Shown here: positions 9,073 through 19,020 of the stretch, piece after piece
Position numbering within the stretch: the first letter of the stretch is position 1
Layout: every line of letters begins with the position of its first letter
Source of the DNA: Vulcanimicrobiota bacterium
GTDB lineage: Bacteria > Vulcanimicrobiota > Vulcanimicrobiia > Vulcanimicrobiales > Vulcanimicrobiaceae
Direction: 5' to 3'
NCBI GenBank assembly: GCA_003168375.1
Contig: PMSI01000001.1
Span: 1,488,001 to 1,552,000 of the forward strand
Length of the DNA: 64,000 nt
Position numbers and translations under genes: made by a program
Notes under the pieces: model-generated
What the model was told of the DNA's origin: nothing
The model's input: the letters and a program-made list of their open reading frames with translations, nothing else
Database searches by the model: none

Positions 9073-10782
9073 GTGGCCAAGATGATCGATCGCGCGTCCG
9101 GGCTCGGGCCCGACGTCTCCCCCGAGTACCGCGAGCTCGTCGAGCGCTGGGAAGCGAAGGCCGAGCGCACCCCGCCGCGCAGCGGAAAAGGCTCCGGCGC
9201 GATCGACCGCACGATCTCGGACGTCCCGCTGAAGGCCGTCTACGGCCCGGACGACGTCGCCCACCTCGATGTTACCCGCGACCTGGGCGTCCCCGGCGAG
9301 TATCCGTACACGCGCGGGATCCACCCGACGATGTACCGCTCGCGGCTCTGGACGATGCGCCAGTTCGCCGGCTTCGGCAACGCCAAACAGACCAACGAGC
9401 GCTACCATTTCCTGCTCTCGCAGGGTCAGATGGGTCTCTCGGTCGCCTTCGACATGCCGACGCTGATGGGCTACGACTCCGACAGCCCGAAGTCACTCGG
9501 CGAAGTCGGGAAGTGCGGCGTCGCGATCGACAGCGTGCGCGACATGGAGACGCTGTTCGCCGGCATCGACCTGGGCGCGATCACGACGTCGATGACGATC
9601 AACGGCCCGGCCGCGATCGCGCTCGCGCAGTACGTCGTCACCGCCGAGAACAAGGGAATCCCGCGCGCCAACCTGGGCGGCACGCTTCAAGCGGACATCC
9701 TCAAAGAGTACATCGCGCAGAAGGAATGGATCTTCCCGCCGCGGCCCCACGTGCGGATCATCGTCGACATGATGGAGTTCTGCACCAAGCAGATGCCCAA
9801 GTGGAACACGATCTCCGTCTCGGGCTATCACATCCGCGAGGCCGGCTCGACCGCCGCGCAGGAGCTCGCGTTCACGCTCGCCGACGGGTTTGCGTACGTC
9901 GAAGCGGCGGTCGCGCGCGGGATGGACGTCGACGAGTTCGCGCCGCGGCTCTCGTACTTCTTCAACTCGCACATCGATTTCTTCGAGGAGATCGCGAAGT
10001 TCCGCGCCGCGCGCCGCATCTACGCGCGCCACATGCGCGAGAAGTATCACGCAAAGGATCCGCGCTCGTGGCAGCTCCGCTTCCACACGCAGACGGCGGG
10101 TTGCAGCGCGACCGCTCAGCAGCCGGAGAACAACATCGTGCGCGTCTCGTTCGAGGCGATGGCCGCGGCGCTCGGTGGAACGCAGTCGCTGCACACCAAC
10201 TCGATGGACGAAGTGCTGGCGCTCCCCAGTGAGAAGTCGGTCGAGATCGCGCTCCGCACCCAGCAGGTGCTGGCGTACGAGACCAACGTAACGAACGTCG
10301 TCGACCCGCTCGGCGGTGCGTACTTCGTCGAGGCGCTGACCGACGAGATGGAGCGGCAGGTCGAGCAGTACTTCGCGCAGATCGCCGATTTCGGCGGGAT
10401 GGTCGAGGCCGTCGAGGCCGGTTTCCCGCAGCGCGAGATCGCCGACGCGTCGTACCGCTATCAGCGCTCGATCGAATCGGGCGAACGGGTGATCGTCGGA
10501 GTCAACGCCTTCGAGCGGCCCGACGAAACGCAGCCGGGCGACTTGCTCAAGATCGGCGCCGAGATCGAGCGCGGTCAGGCGCGCTCCGTGCAAGCGGTGC
10601 GCGGCAACCGCGACACCGCGGTGGTCGAAGCTTCGCTGGCCGCGCTCAAGCACGCCTGCGCCGGAAGCGACAACGTCATGCCCTACCTGATCGACTGCGT
10701 CAAAGCGGTCGCCACCGAGGGCGAGATCGTCGATGCGATGGTCAGCGTCTACGGCCGTTACACCGAGAACACCCAGTTCTGA
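9073..10782 (+). CDS. mcmA1: Acyl-CoA mutase, catalytic large subunit (methylmalonyl-CoA mutase family)
   Basis: TIM-barrel subunit of a split cobalamin-dependent mutase, 569 aa from GTG 9073. It has [20 protein letters not shown], the substrate-site segment [37 protein letters not shown], and [19 protein letters not shown]. Isobutyryl-CoA, 2-hydroxyisobutyryl-CoA and methylmalonyl-CoA mutases share these, so exact substrate is open, but MeaB next door and the B12 subunit immediately after fit propionate/methylmalonyl-CoA metabolism. AAGGAAG precedes GTG 9073. An in-frame ATG at 9004 overlaps the divergent start codon and its extra 23 codons look non-coding. Confidence 0.9.
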   Translation: MAKMIDRASGLGPDVSPEYRELVERWEAKAERTPPRSGKGSGAIDRTISDVPLKAVYGPDDVAHLDVTRDLGVPGEYPYTRGIHPTMYRSRLWTMRQFAGFGNAKQTNERYHFLLSQGQMGLSVAFDMPTLMGYDSDSPKSLGEVGKCGVAIDSVRDMETLFAGIDLGAITTSMTINGPAAIALAQYVVTAENKGIPRANLGGTLQADILKEYIAQKEWIFPPRPHVRIIVDMMEFCTKQMPKWNTISVSGYHIREAGSTAAQELAFTLADGFAYVEAAVARGMDVDEFAPRLSYFFNSHIDFFEEIAKFRAARRIYARHMREKYHAKDPRSWQLRFHTQTAGCSATAQQPENNIVRVSFEAMAAALGGTQSLHTNSMDEVLALPSEKSVEIALRTQQVLAYETNVTNVVDPLGGAYFVEALTDEMERQVEQYFAQIADFGGMVEAVEAGFPQREIADASYRYQRSIESGERVIVGVNAFERPDETQPGDLLKIGAEIERGQARSVQAVRGNRDTAVVEASLAALKHACAGSDNVMPYLIDCVKAVATEGEIVDAMVSVYGRYTENTQF

Positions 10783-11213
10783 TGCCGGCTACCAACGCAC
10801 CGGCTCGGCCGCTGCGGGTCATCGTCGCGAAGGCGGGGCTCGACGGACACGACCGCGGCGCCAAGGTGATCGCCCGCGCGCTGCGCGATGCCGGTATGGA
10901 GGTGATCTACACCGGTCTCTTCCAGGCGCCCGAGCAGATCGTCCAGACGGCGATCCAGGAAGACGCCGACGGGATCGGGCTCTCGATCCTCTCGGGCGCG
11001 CACATGACGCTCTTCCCGCTGGTCGTCGAGCAGCTGAAGGAGCAGGGCGCGGAGGACATCGTGTTCTTCGGCGGCGGTACGATCCCGGCCGACGACGCCG
11101 CGGAGCTCAAGCGCCGGGGCGTGCGCGAGATCTTCACGCCGGGCGCACCGCTCTCGGAGATCATCGCGTTCGTCGAGCGCGAGTGCGGCAAACGACGCGA
11201 AACCGTCGGCTAG
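10782..11213 (+). CDS. mcmA2: Acyl-CoA mutase, cobalamin-binding small subunit
   Basis: 143 aa B12-binding Rossmann-like domain that pairs with the preceding catalytic subunit. The lower-axial-ligand motif DGHDRGAK (His of D-x-H-x-x-G), the SILSGAHM loop and GGGTIP are all present. The start ATG shares one base with the mutase stop (TGATG), so translation is coupled. Length is normal for a stand-alone B12 subunit. Confidence 0.93.
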   Translation: MPATNAPARPLRVIVAKAGLDGHDRGAKVIARALRDAGMEVIYTGLFQAPEQIVQTAIQEDADGIGLSILSGAHMTLFPLVVEQLKEQGAEDIVFFGGGTIPADDAAELKRRGVREIFTPGAPLSEIIAFVERECGKRRETVG

Positions 11214-11214
11214 C

Positions 11215-12702
11215 ATGAGCGCTTCCCCCAACGATGCGAGGCGCGTGCGAACGCGCGTCGCACCGTCTCCCACGGGCGATCCGCACGTCGGTACGGCCTA
11301 TGTTGCGCTGGTGAACTACTGCTTCGCGAAGCAGCACGGCGGCGATTTTCTGCTGCGCATCGAGGACACCGATCAGGCGCGCTCGACGCCCGAGTCCGAG
11401 CAGGCGATCCTCGCGGCGCTGCGCTGGACCGGCCTCTCGTGGGACGAAGGTCCGGACGTCGGCGGCCCGCACGGACCGTACCGCCAGAGCGAACGCTCGA
11501 AGATCTACAAGCGCTACGCCGACGAGCTCCTCGAAAAGGGGCACGCGTTCCGGTGTTTCTGCACGCCCGAACGGCTCGACGCGATGCGTGCCGCGCAACG
11601 CGCGGCCGGAACGCAGCAGAAGTACGACGGGCTCTGCGCCGGAATCGGGGCCGAAGAGTCGGCGCGGCGCGCGGCGGCCGGCGAGCCGTACGTCGTCCGG
11701 ATGAAGATTCCCGCGACCGGGGTGTGCGTCGTCAACGACGTCGCGCGCGGACCGGTACCGTTCGACTACTCGAGCGTCGACATGCAAGTGCTGCTCAAGT
11801 CCGACGGGCTGCCGACGTATCATCTCGCCAACGTCGTCGACGATCATCTCATGGAGATCACCCATGTGATCCGCGGCGAAGAATGGATGTCGTCGGCTCC
11901 GAAGCATCTGCTGCTCTACGAGTACTTCGGCTGGGAGCCGCCGGTGCTGATGCACCTGCCGCTGCTGCGGAATCCCGACAAGTCGAAGCTCAGCAAACGC
12001 AAGAATCCGACCGGGATCCTATTCTATCAGCGGATGGGCTACTTGCCGGAGGCGCTGCTGAACTTTCTGGGGCTGCTGCTCGCCCCGGCGCCGGAAGGGC
12101 AGGAGATCTTCGGCGTGGACGATCTCACGAAGCGGCTCGACCTCGCGAAGATCTCGCTCGGCGGTCCGGTGTTCGACGTCGCCAAACTCGATTGGCTCAA
12201 CGGTCAGTATCTGCGCGCGATCTCGACCGAGGAACTGTTGGAGCGCACGCTCGCATGGGGCTTCGACCGCGCGCGCGTCGCGCGCATCGCCTCGCTCGCG
12301 AAGTCGCGCGTCGAGCGGCTCAGCGACCTCGTGCCGAGCACGGCCTACCTGTTCGCCGGGTGCGTCGCGGTGACGAAGGAGTCGTTCGCCGGGACGAAGC
12401 TTCCCGTCGACGAGATTCGCAAGGCGCTGGCCCTCGCGATGTGGCGCCTCGACGCGGAGCGGACCTTCGACATGGCCGCCGTGGAGCGGGTCCTCAAGGG
12501 CGTCGGCGAGACGCTCGGCGTGAAGTTCCGCGACCTCTCGAGGGTGTACTACGTCGCGATGACCGGGAGTGCGACGGCGCTGCCGCTGTTCGATTCGATG
12601 GAACTGCTCGGGCGCGACATCGTCCGTGAGCGCTTGCGGGTCGCGCTCGAAGCGCTCGGCGGCGTGACGGCGAAGGAGCAGAAGGAATGGGGGCATTCAT
12701 GA
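11215..12702 (+). CDS. gltX: Glutamyl-tRNA synthetase
   Basis: Class I aminoacyl-tRNA synthetase, 495 aa, charging tRNA-Glu (and perhaps tRNA-Gln if an amidotransferase is present). It has the HIGH-equivalent SPTGDPHVGTA (about residues 19-29) and the KMSKS-equivalent KLSKRKN (about residue 260), with the anticodon-binding helical domain behind. A single-base gap separates it from mcmA2 and it overlaps glmU by four bases, so all four genes may be co-transcribed. Confidence 0.96.
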   Translation: MSASPNDARRVRTRVAPSPTGDPHVGTAYVALVNYCFAKQHGGDFLLRIEDTDQARSTPESEQAILAALRWTGLSWDEGPDVGGPHGPYRQSERSKIYKRYADELLEKGHAFRCFCTPERLDAMRAAQRAAGTQQKYDGLCAGIGAEESARRAAAGEPYVVRMKIPATGVCVVNDVARGPVPFDYSSVDMQVLLKSDGLPTYHLANVVDDHLMEITHVIRGEEWMSSAPKHLLLYEYFGWEPPVLMHLPLLRNPDKSKLSKRKNPTGILFYQRMGYLPEALLNFLGLLLAPAPEGQEIFGVDDLTKRLDLAKISLGGPVFDVAKLDWLNGQYLRAISTEELLERTLAWGFDRARVARIASLAKSRVERLSDLVPSTAYLFAGCVAVTKESFAGTKLPVDEIRKALALAMWRLDAERTFDMAAVERVLKGVGETLGVKFRDLSRVYYVAMTGSATALPLFDSMELLGRDIVRERLRVALEALGGVTAKEQKEWGHS

Positions 12703-14075
12703 ACGTCGCGAGCGCACGGGCGATCGTCCTCGCGGCCGGCAAGGGAACGCGCATGAAGTCGGCGCGCCCGAAGGTGCTCCATGAGCTCTGCGGCCGGCCG
12801 ATGCTGTGGTGGGTGCTGGAAGCGCTGCGCGCGACGGGTGTTGACGAGATCATCGTCGTCACGAACTCCGAGCTCGACCCGCTGCTCGAGCCGTTCGGGG
12901 TGCGCACGGTCGTGCAGGCGGAGCAGCTGGGCACGGGTCACGCCGTGCGGATCGCGCTCGAGAGCATCGAACCCCGCGGCGGCTTCGTCGTCGTCGCGTA
13001 CGGCGACATGCCGCTGGTCGACCGGGCGATCTTCGAGGACGTGCAGGCTGCGGTCGATGCCGGCGAGGGCACGCCGCTCGCGCTGGTCACCGCGCGGATG
13101 CCGCTGCCCTCGGCGTTCGGCCGTATCGTGCGCACGCCGTCGCCGGGTGGTGAGCACGCGATCGTCGAGCGCATCGTCGAAGCCAAGGACTGTACCCCGG
13201 CGCAGCTCGGAATCGACGAGATGAACGCCGGGATATATGCCTTCGGCGAGGGCGCGCTGCGCGAGGTGATCGCGCGCGTCGGGAACGACAACGCGCAGGG
13301 CGAGTACTATCTGACCGACACCGTCGAGCTGCTGATCGCCGCCGGCCAGCGCGTCGTCGCAGTGCCGGTCGCCGACTATCGCAGCGTGCTCGGCGTCAAC
13401 GACCGCGTCGAGCTTGCCGAGGCGCGCGCGATTCTCAACCGGCGGCTGTGCGAGCAGCACATGCGCGCCGGCGTCACCATCGTCGATCCCGCCACCACCT
13501 ACCTCGTGCCCGGGCTCGTCATCGGCGCGGACACGACGATCCTGCCCGGCACGACGATCGCCGGGGCGACGCGCATCGGCGCGCGCTGCCGCATCGGGCC
13601 GCACAGCCGGCTCGACGGTGCGATGCTCGCCGACGACGTGACCGTCACCGAGAGCGTAGTCGTCGACTCGATGCTCGGCGAGCGCGTGTGGCTCGGCCCG
13701 TTCGCGCACGTGCGCGGCGGCGCGGAGCTCGGTGCCGACGTGCGCATCGGCAACTTCGTCGAGGTGAAGAAGTCCGATCTCGCCGAGGGCGTCAAGGCGA
13801 ACCACCTCGCCTACATCGGCGACTCGACGGTCGGTCCGCGCTCGAACATCGGTGCCGGGACGATCACCGCGAACTTCGACGGCGTGAAGAAGAACCGTAC
13901 CGAGATCGGCGCCGACGTGAAGATCGGCTCGAACAACACGCTGGTCGCACCGGTCACGATCGGCGACAATGTCGTCACGGGCGCCGGGACGGTGGTGATC
14001 CGCGATGCCGAACCGGGCGACAAGCTGGTCGGGAATCCCGCTCGTTCGATCGCGAAAAAAACCACCGATACCTGA
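12699..14075 (+). CDS. glmU: Bifunctional UDP-GlcNAc pyrophosphorylase / glucosamine-1-phosphate acetyltransferase
   Basis: Makes UDP-N-acetylglucosamine for peptidoglycan and lipopolysaccharide. The N-terminal uridylyltransferase has LAAGKGTRMKSARPKVLHEL and AYGDMPLVD; the C-terminal left-handed beta-helix has hexapeptide repeats and GAGTITANFDGVKKNRTEIG with the acetyl-CoA site. About 458 aa, normal length. I favour ATG 12699 (ATGA overlap with gltX); ATG 12687, four codons earlier, has AAGGAG at eight bases and is an equally valid alternative. Confidence 0.96.
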   Translation: MNVASARAIVLAAGKGTRMKSARPKVLHELCGRPMLWWVLEALRATGVDEIIVVTNSELDPLLEPFGVRTVVQAEQLGTGHAVRIALESIEPRGGFVVVAYGDMPLVDRAIFEDVQAAVDAGEGTPLALVTARMPLPSAFGRIVRTPSPGGEHAIVERIVEAKDCTPAQLGIDEMNAGIYAFGEGALREVIARVGNDNAQGEYYLTDTVELLIAAGQRVVAVPVADYRSVLGVNDRVELAEARAILNRRLCEQHMRAGVTIVDPATTYLVPGLVIGADTTILPGTTIAGATRIGARCRIGPHSRLDGAMLADDVTVTESVVVDSMLGERVWLGPFAHVRGGAELGADVRIGNFVEVKKSDLAEGVKANHLAYIGDSTVGPRSNIGAGTITANFDGVKKNRTEIGADVKIGSNNTLVAPVTIGDNVVTGAGTVVIRDAEPGDKLVGNPARSIAKKTTDT

Positions 14076-14086
14076 CCGGCCCCAAA

Positions 14087-14105
14087 GGAAGCGGTCGCCG
14101 CTTCC
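14087..14105 (+). terminator. Hairpin after glmU
   Basis: GGAAGCGG, TCG, CCGCTTCC: a perfect 8-bp stem with a 3-base loop starting 12 bp after the glmU stop. No T-run follows. A second small hairpin (ACCGG/CCGGT, 14120-14134) sits just before the ribosome-binding site of the next gene. Confidence 0.45.
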
Positions 14106-14146
14106 CCGGAATCTCCGCTACCGGCCAGTCCGGTGGGAGGTTTGCC

Positions 14147-14794
14147 GTGGAGCGTTCTTCTGGCCCCGATCTCGTCGCGCGTGTCGCGCGGCTCGAGTCG
14201 TCCAGCCGCCGGGATCGTGCGATCGTCCTCGCCGTCGCGTTATTGGCGCTCGCGACCGCACAGGCGCCGGGTCCTGGGTCGACGCCGGTCGTGATCCGCG
14301 ATAGCTCGGGCAGCAGCGCGACGCTGACCGGAAAGGGCCTCACCGTACGCGACGCCGCGGGGCACGAGCGTGCCTTCATCGGGATCGACGCGGACAATCG
14401 TCCGTCGGTCGATCTCGGGGACTCGACCGGCCGGCTGCGCGAATCGATGTACCTGCTGAACGAGTTGCCGGTGCTGCGACAGTTCGATACTGCCGGGAAA
14501 CGGCGCGCGGAGATTCGGCTCGACGCGAGCAACGACGGCGAGCTGCTGCTCAACGACGCAAACGAGAAGCTGCGGCTCGCGCTCTTCCGCACCAGCGGCG
14601 GCGATCCGCAGCTCGGCCTGTACGGGAGCGACGAGAAGCTGCGAGCGTACTTCGCCACCGACGACGACTCGCCGTACCTGGTGATGCGCGACAACGCCGG
14701 GACGACCCGCATCTACGCCGGCGGCTACAAGGACGGCACGATCGGCCTCGACATCCGCAACGCATCCAACACCGTGCTGTGGAAGGCGCCGTGA
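14147..14794 (+). CDS. Small membrane-anchored protein, paralogue 1 of a tandem pair
   Basis: 215 aa from GTG 14147, with GGGAGG six bases upstream. A short charged N-terminus containing VARVARLESSSRRDR is followed by one hydrophobic segment (AIVLAVALLALATAQA), probably a signal anchor. The exported part is a series of beta-hairpin units: SGSSATLTGKGLTVRDAAG, then SMYLLNELPVLRQFD, AGKRRAEIRL and SPYLVMRDNAG. No known family is recognised. The following gene is clearly a duplicate with the same block order. Confidence 0.75.
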   Translation: MERSSGPDLVARVARLESSSRRDRAIVLAVALLALATAQAPGPGSTPVVIRDSSGSSATLTGKGLTVRDAAGHERAFIGIDADNRPSVDLGDSTGRLRESMYLLNELPVLRQFDTAGKRRAEIRLDASNDGELLLNDANEKLRLALFRTSGGDPQLGLYGSDEKLRAYFATDDDSPYLVMRDNAGTTRIYAGGYKDGTIGLDIRNASNTVLWKAP

Positions 14795-15426
14795 GCGAGA
14801 GCGCGCTCACCGAGCGCATCGCACGGCTTGAACGCACCGCGCGCCGCGACCGAATCCTCGCGCTCGGCGCGCTCGCGCTGGCGCTGGCTACCGCGCAAGC
14901 GCCGGCGGCGACCCCGCTGGTCGTTCGCGACGCCGGCGGCGGCACCGCGACGCTCTCGGCGACGGGGCTCGCGGTCCGCGACGGTGCGCGCACCCTGCGC
15001 AACGTGATCGGGCTCGACAAGGACCTGTACCCCTCGCTCGATTTGTACGACTCCACCGGCGCGATTCGGCAGTCGATGTATCTGCTGACCGACCGTCCCG
15101 TGCTGCGGCAGTTCGACAAGGCGGGAAAACGGCGCGCAGAGATGTTCCTCGCATCCGACACGCAGAACGGCGAGTTCGTCATCCGCGACGCGAGCGACGT
15201 GACGCGCGCTGCGGCGTTCATCGGAACCAAGGGACTCCCGGAAGCTGCGTTCTACGGAACCGACGGCCAGGTCCGCGCGTACCTCTCCACCGACGACGTC
15301 TCGCCCTACCTCGTGATGAAGGACAAGGCCGGCAACTCGCGCGTCGTGATGGGCGGCTATGCGTCGGGGCGGATGGGAATGGACGTGCGTAACGCCGCCG
15401 GAACGGCGGTCTGGTCGAAGCCGTAG
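14791..15426 (+). CDS. Small membrane-anchored protein, paralogue 2 of a tandem pair
   Basis: 211 aa from GTG 14791 (GTGA overlap with the previous stop). It repeats the neighbour block by block: ERIARLERTARRDR, LALALATAQAP, TATLSATGLAVRDG, QSMYLLTDRPVLRQFDKAG, KRRAEMFL, SPYLVMKDKAG and a terminal AVWSKP matching VLWKAP. This is tandem gene duplication with divergence. Function unknown; the repeated GTATLSxTGL-VRDG style resembles extracellular beta-solenoid or beta-sandwich units. Confidence 0.75.
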   Translation: MSESALTERIARLERTARRDRILALGALALALATAQAPAATPLVVRDAGGGTATLSATGLAVRDGARTLRNVIGLDKDLYPSLDLYDSTGAIRQSMYLLTDRPVLRQFDKAGKRRAEMFLASDTQNGEFVIRDASDVTRAAAFIGTKGLPEAAFYGTDGQVRAYLSTDDVSPYLVMKDKAGNSRVVMGGYASGRMGMDVRNAAGTAVWSKP

Positions 15427-15438
15427 AGGGAGGAAACC

Positions 15439-15453
15439 CGGCTCGGCGAGCCG
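15439..15453 (+). terminator. Short GC hairpin followed by TCTCTCTC
   Basis: CGGCTC, GGC, GAGCCG is a perfect 6-bp stem followed by a pyrimidine tract TCTCTCTC. It falls in the 39-bp gap between the paralogue pair and puuE. It could be a weak terminator or simply part of the puuE leader. Confidence 0.3.
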
Positions 15454-15465
15454 TCTCTCTCGGCA

Positions 15466-16377
15466 ATGGAGCAGCATCCGCGCGACTTTGTCGGCTACGG
15501 GGCAACGCCGCCCGATCCGAAGTGGCCGGGCGGCGCGCGCCTCGCCGTGCAGATCGTGATGAACTACGAGGAAGGCTCGGAGTACGCGATCGGCGAGGGC
15601 GACGAGTCCTCCGAGATGTACCTGACCGAAGTCCCGGGCGCAACGCTGGGACCGGGGAAGCGCGACCTGATCGTCGAGTCGGTCTACGAGTACGGCAGCC
15701 GCGCCGGCTTCTGGCGGCTGATGCGGATGTTCCACGAGCGCGACCTTCCGATCACCGTGTTCGGTGCGGCGCTGGCCCTCGAACGGAATCCGCAGGCCGC
15801 AGCCGCGATCCGCGAAGCGGGCTACGAGGTCTGCTCGCACGGCTGGCGCTGGATCGGCTTCCAGAACATGGCTGAGGACGAAGAGCGCGCGCAGATGAAG
15901 CGCGCGGTCGAGTCGATCGCGCGCACGACCGGGACGCGCCCGTACGGGTGGTACTGCCGCTACGCGCCGTCGGTCAACACGCGCCGGCTCGTCGTCGAAG
16001 AGGGCGGATTTCTGTACGACTCCGACGCGTACAACGACGACCTGCCGTACTGGACGCGCGTGGACGGCAAGCCGCACCTCGTGATCCCGTACACGCTCGA
16101 CAACAACGACATGAAGTTCTCAGTCGCGCCCGGCTTCACGTCGGGCGAGGGGTTCTTCCACTACTTGAAGGATGCGTTCGATGTCCTCTACCGCGAGGGG
16201 AAGACCACGCCGAAGATGATGTCGGTCGGACTGCACACGCGCTTGGCCGGGCGGCCGGGCCGCGCCGCCGCGCTCGAGCGTTTCCTCGACCACATGATGT
16301 CGTTCGAAGACGTGTGGATCTGCCGGCGCATCGACATCGCGCGCCACTGGATCGCCACCCATCCGGCACAGACCTGA
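15466..16377 (+). CDS. puuE: Allantoinase PuuE (polysaccharide deacetylase-like)
   Basis: Hydrolyses allantoin to allantoate; PuuE is the NodB/polysaccharide-deacetylase-fold allantoinase, unrelated to the classical AllB. 303 aa with the family start [30 protein letters not shown], and the metal-site segments [13 protein letters not shown] and [12 protein letters not shown]. Its place as first gene of a purine cluster with uraD, uraH and puuD supports the call. Confidence 0.93.
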   Translation: MEQHPRDFVGYGATPPDPKWPGGARLAVQIVMNYEEGSEYAIGEGDESSEMYLTEVPGATLGPGKRDLIVESVYEYGSRAGFWRLMRMFHERDLPITVFGAALALERNPQAAAAIREAGYEVCSHGWRWIGFQNMAEDEERAQMKRAVESIARTTGTRPYGWYCRYAPSVNTRRLVVEEGGFLYDSDAYNDDLPYWTRVDGKPHLVIPYTLDNNDMKFSVAPGFTSGEGFFHYLKDAFDVLYREGKTTPKMMSVGLHTRLAGRPGRAAALERFLDHMMSFEDVWICRRIDIARHWIATHPAQT

Positions 16378-17402
16378 TGGGGCCGAACCTCTACGCGCTG
16401 CCGAAAGCAGAGCTCCACTTGCACATCGAAGGGACGTTCGAGCCGGAGCTCATCTTCGCGATGGCGGAACGGAACCGCGTGACGCTCCCGTATCCGTCGG
16501 TCGACGCGCTGCGCCGCGCCTACGAGTTCACCGACCTGCAGTCGTTCCTCGACCTCTACTACGCGGCGATGAACGTGCTGCGGACCGAGCGCGATTTCGC
16601 CGAGCTGGCCGAAGCGTACTTCGCGCGTGCCGGCGAGCAGGGCGTCGTGCACGCCGAGATCTTTTTCGACCCGCAGGCGCACACCGCGCGCGGGATCCCG
16701 TTCGAGACGGTGATCGACGGTTTGTGGTCGGCCGTGCGCGAGAGCGAGCGGCGTCACGGGATCAGCTCGAAGCTGATCATGTGCTTCCTGCGCGACCAGA
16801 GCGCCGAGTCGGCGATGGCGACCCTGGACGCGGCGCTGCCGTACGGTGAGCGGATCGTCGCGGTCGGCCTCGACTCGGCCGAGGTCGGCCACCCGCCGGC
16901 GAAATTCCGGCTCGTCTTCGAACGCGCGCTCGCGCACGGCTGGAAAACGGTCGCGCACGCCGGTGAGGAAGGTCCGCCCGCTTACGTGTGGGAGGCGCTC
17001 GATCTGCTCAAGGTCTCGCGGGTCGATCACGGCGTGCGCAGCCTCGAAGATCCGGCGCTGGTCGCGCGGCTGCGCGCGGAGCGCATGCCGCTGACGGTGT
17101 GCCCGCTCTCGAACGTGAAGCTGCGCGTCTTCGACACGCTGCGCGATCACACGCTCCCGCGGATGCTCGCCGAAGGTCTCGTCGCAACGATCAACTCGGA
17201 CGATCCCGCCTATTTCGGCGGCTACGTCGGCGACAACTTTTCGGCCGTCGCCGACGCGCTCGAACTTGCGCCGAGCGATCTCGTGACGCTGGCGCGGAAC
17301 AGCTTCGAGGCGTCCTTCATCGACGACGCGACGCGCAAGGTGTATCTCGCACGGCTCGACGCCGCGATGATTGCGGCACCGGCCGCCGCGAGCGAGGCAT
17401 GA
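16377..17402 (+). CDS. Adenine deaminase (adenosine deaminase superfamily)
   Basis: 341 aa amidohydrolase beginning [20 protein letters not shown]. Zinc ligands and active-site residues are visible in [25 protein letters not shown] and [11 protein letters not shown]. The stretch [16 protein letters not shown] and the sequence [14 protein letters not shown] match the adenine-deaminase branch (Aah1/PA0148 type), not true adenosine deaminase, so the likely reaction is adenine to hypoxanthine. ATG overlaps the puuE stop by one base. A contaminating reading frame extends upstream to 15948 but is antisense-like noise within puuE. Confidence 0.85.
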   Translation: MGPNLYALPKAELHLHIEGTFEPELIFAMAERNRVTLPYPSVDALRRAYEFTDLQSFLDLYYAAMNVLRTERDFAELAEAYFARAGEQGVVHAEIFFDPQAHTARGIPFETVIDGLWSAVRESERRHGISSKLIMCFLRDQSAESAMATLDAALPYGERIVAVGLDSAEVGHPPAKFRLVFERALAHGWKTVAHAGEEGPPAYVWEALDLLKVSRVDHGVRSLEDPALVARLRAERMPLTVCPLSNVKLRVFDTLRDHTLPRMLAEGLVATINSDDPAYFGGYVGDNFSAVADALELAPSDLVTLARNSFEASFIDDATRKVYLARLDAAMIAAPAAASEA

Positions 17403-18646
17403 CGCTGCACGAGCGGCTCGCCGAGCTCGCAACCTTCGGTGCGACCGCGGAGGGGATCGACCGCGCGCTGTTTACCCCACCCGAGCGCGAGGCGCGCGAG
17501 CGTTTTACCGCCTGGGCGCGCGAGGACGGCCTGCACGTCGAACAGGACCGCGCGGGGAACGTGTTCGCGCGACTCGGCGGCCGCGCGGCCGGCGCGCCGG
17601 TGCAGTGCGGATCGCACCTCGATACGGTGCGCAACGGCGGCGCCTACGATGGTGCCTACGGAGTCGTCGGCGGGCTCGAAGCGCTGCGCCGCATCGCGGT
17701 ATCGGGCGAGGCGCCGGCGCGCGCGCTGGAGGTCGTCGCCTGGGCCGGCGAAGAGGGAAGCCGCTTTCCGCTGGGGTGTCTCGGCAGCGCGGTGTACGCG
17801 GGGCTCACGTCGTACGACGAAGCGGCGGCGCTGGTCGCGGACGACGGCGAAACGTTCGCATCCGCGTTGCGCGGCCCGAGCGGTTTGCTCGACGGCGTCC
17901 CGGTGCGCGACGGCTTTCCGCCGCCCGCTGCGTACGTCGAGCTGCACATCGAACAAGGCCCGGTGATGGAGCGCGAAGGCGCGCGGCTCGGCATCGTCAG
18001 CGCGATCGCCGGGCAGCGGCGCTTCCGCGTGCGGGTCGACGGCGTCGCGGGGCATTCCGGGACCGTCCCGATGAACGGCCGTGCGGACGCACTCTGCGCC
18101 GCCGCCGACCTTGTGCTCGCCGTCGAAGCCGCTGCCCGTGCGCAAGAAGACACCGTCGCGACGGTCGGGCATCTGAACGTCGAGCCGAACCAGACGAACA
18201 TCGTCCCCGGCCGGGTGGTCTTGCGGATCGACCTGCGCTCGATCGATGACGCGCGCATCGCCGCGGTCGAGCGCACGGTGCGCGCCGAAGCTGCCGAGAT
18301 CGCCGTGCGCCGCGGCGTTCACGTCACGATCGAGGTGCTCGAAGCGCGGGCGGCGGTCCCGATGGAGACGCGGATGCGGCTGCTCGTGCGGGCAGCCTGC
18401 CTCGAGCGCGATCCGAACGCGATCGAGATCGCCAGCGGCGCCGGGCACGACGCGATGTGCATCGCGCAGATCGCACCGGCCGCGATGATCTTCGTCCCCA
18501 GCATCGGCGGCCGCAGCCACGTCGGCGACGAGCGGACCGCACCGGCCGACCTCGAGCTCGGCGTCGAGGCGCTGGGTGCGACCCTGCTCGCCGTCGCAGC
18601 GAGCGGAGTAGGAAGCAGCGGCGAAGCCGGAGCATCGAACCCCTGA
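17399..18646 (+). CDS. allC: Allantoate amidohydrolase / N-carbamoyl amino acid hydrolase (M20 family)
   Basis: 415 aa di-metal M20/M28-type amidohydrolase. Motifs are [22 protein letters not shown], the catalytic [38 protein letters not shown] and SGAGHDAM. The family includes allantoate amidohydrolase, beta-ureidopropionase and L-carbamoylase. In this cluster, directly after allantoinase, removal of ammonia and CO2 from allantoate is the most likely role. ATGA overlap with the gene before. Confidence 0.85.
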   Translation: MTLHERLAELATFGATAEGIDRALFTPPEREARERFTAWAREDGLHVEQDRAGNVFARLGGRAAGAPVQCGSHLDTVRNGGAYDGAYGVVGGLEALRRIAVSGEAPARALEVVAWAGEEGSRFPLGCLGSAVYAGLTSYDEAAALVADDGETFASALRGPSGLLDGVPVRDGFPPPAAYVELHIEQGPVMEREGARLGIVSAIAGQRRFRVRVDGVAGHSGTVPMNGRADALCAAADLVLAVEAAARAQEDTVATVGHLNVEPNQTNIVPGRVVLRIDLRSIDDARIAAVERTVRAEAAEIAVRRGVHVTIEVLEARAAVPMETRMRLLVRAACLERDPNAIEIASGAGHDAMCIAQIAPAAMIFVPSIGGRSHVGDERTAPADLELGVEALGATLLAVAASGVGSSGEAGASNP

Positions 18647-19020
18647 TGGAATTCTTCATCTGCGGCTCGGCGTTGCGCGGGCAGCCCGATCACGGCAACC
18701 TCGGCGGCGCGCGCCTCGTGCGCGAGGCGAAGACCAAACCGATCTACCGGCTGCACTCGGTCGCCGATCAGCATCCGGGGATCTACGAGGTCGCCGAGGG
18801 CGGCGTTGCGATCGCGGGCGAGGTCTACGAGCTCTCGGACGAGCAGCACGCGCACTTGCTCGCCACGGAGCCGCCCGATCTCTACGAAGCGCCGATCCAG
18901 CTCGACGACGGCAGCACCGTCAACGCGATGATCTACCCGCGCGAACTGGTCGAGCAGCGCGGCTACTCCGACATCTCCCACCACGGCGGCTGGGCCGCTT
19001 TCAAGGCGGCGAAAAGCTAG
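18646..19020 (+). CDS. Gamma-glutamylcyclotransferase-like / allophanate hydrolase C-terminal-like protein
   Basis: 124 aa. The start FFICGSALRGQPDHGNLGGARL and the run YRLHSVADQHPGIYEV resemble the stand-alone form of the AtzF (allophanate hydrolase) C-terminal domain, which has the GGCT barrel fold. LATEPPDLYEAPIQL and a C-terminal HHGGWAAFKA complete it. It is coupled to allC (TGATG) and closes the plus-strand part of the purine cluster, so it probably acts on a ureido intermediate such as ureidoglycine or ureidoglycolate; this is inference. Its stop shares CTAG with the convergent uraH stop. Confidence 0.7.
   Translation: MEFFICGSALRGQPDHGNLGGARLVREAKTKPIYRLHSVADQHPGIYEVAEGGVAIAGEVYELSDEQHAHLLATEPPDLYEAPIQLDDGSTVNAMIYPRELVEQRGYSDISHHGGWAAFKAAKS

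Noticed and set aside
12699-12702. gltX-glmU overlap as a possible gene fusion
   Set aside because: It is an ordinary ATGA overlap in different frames; both proteins have complete domains and normal lengths.
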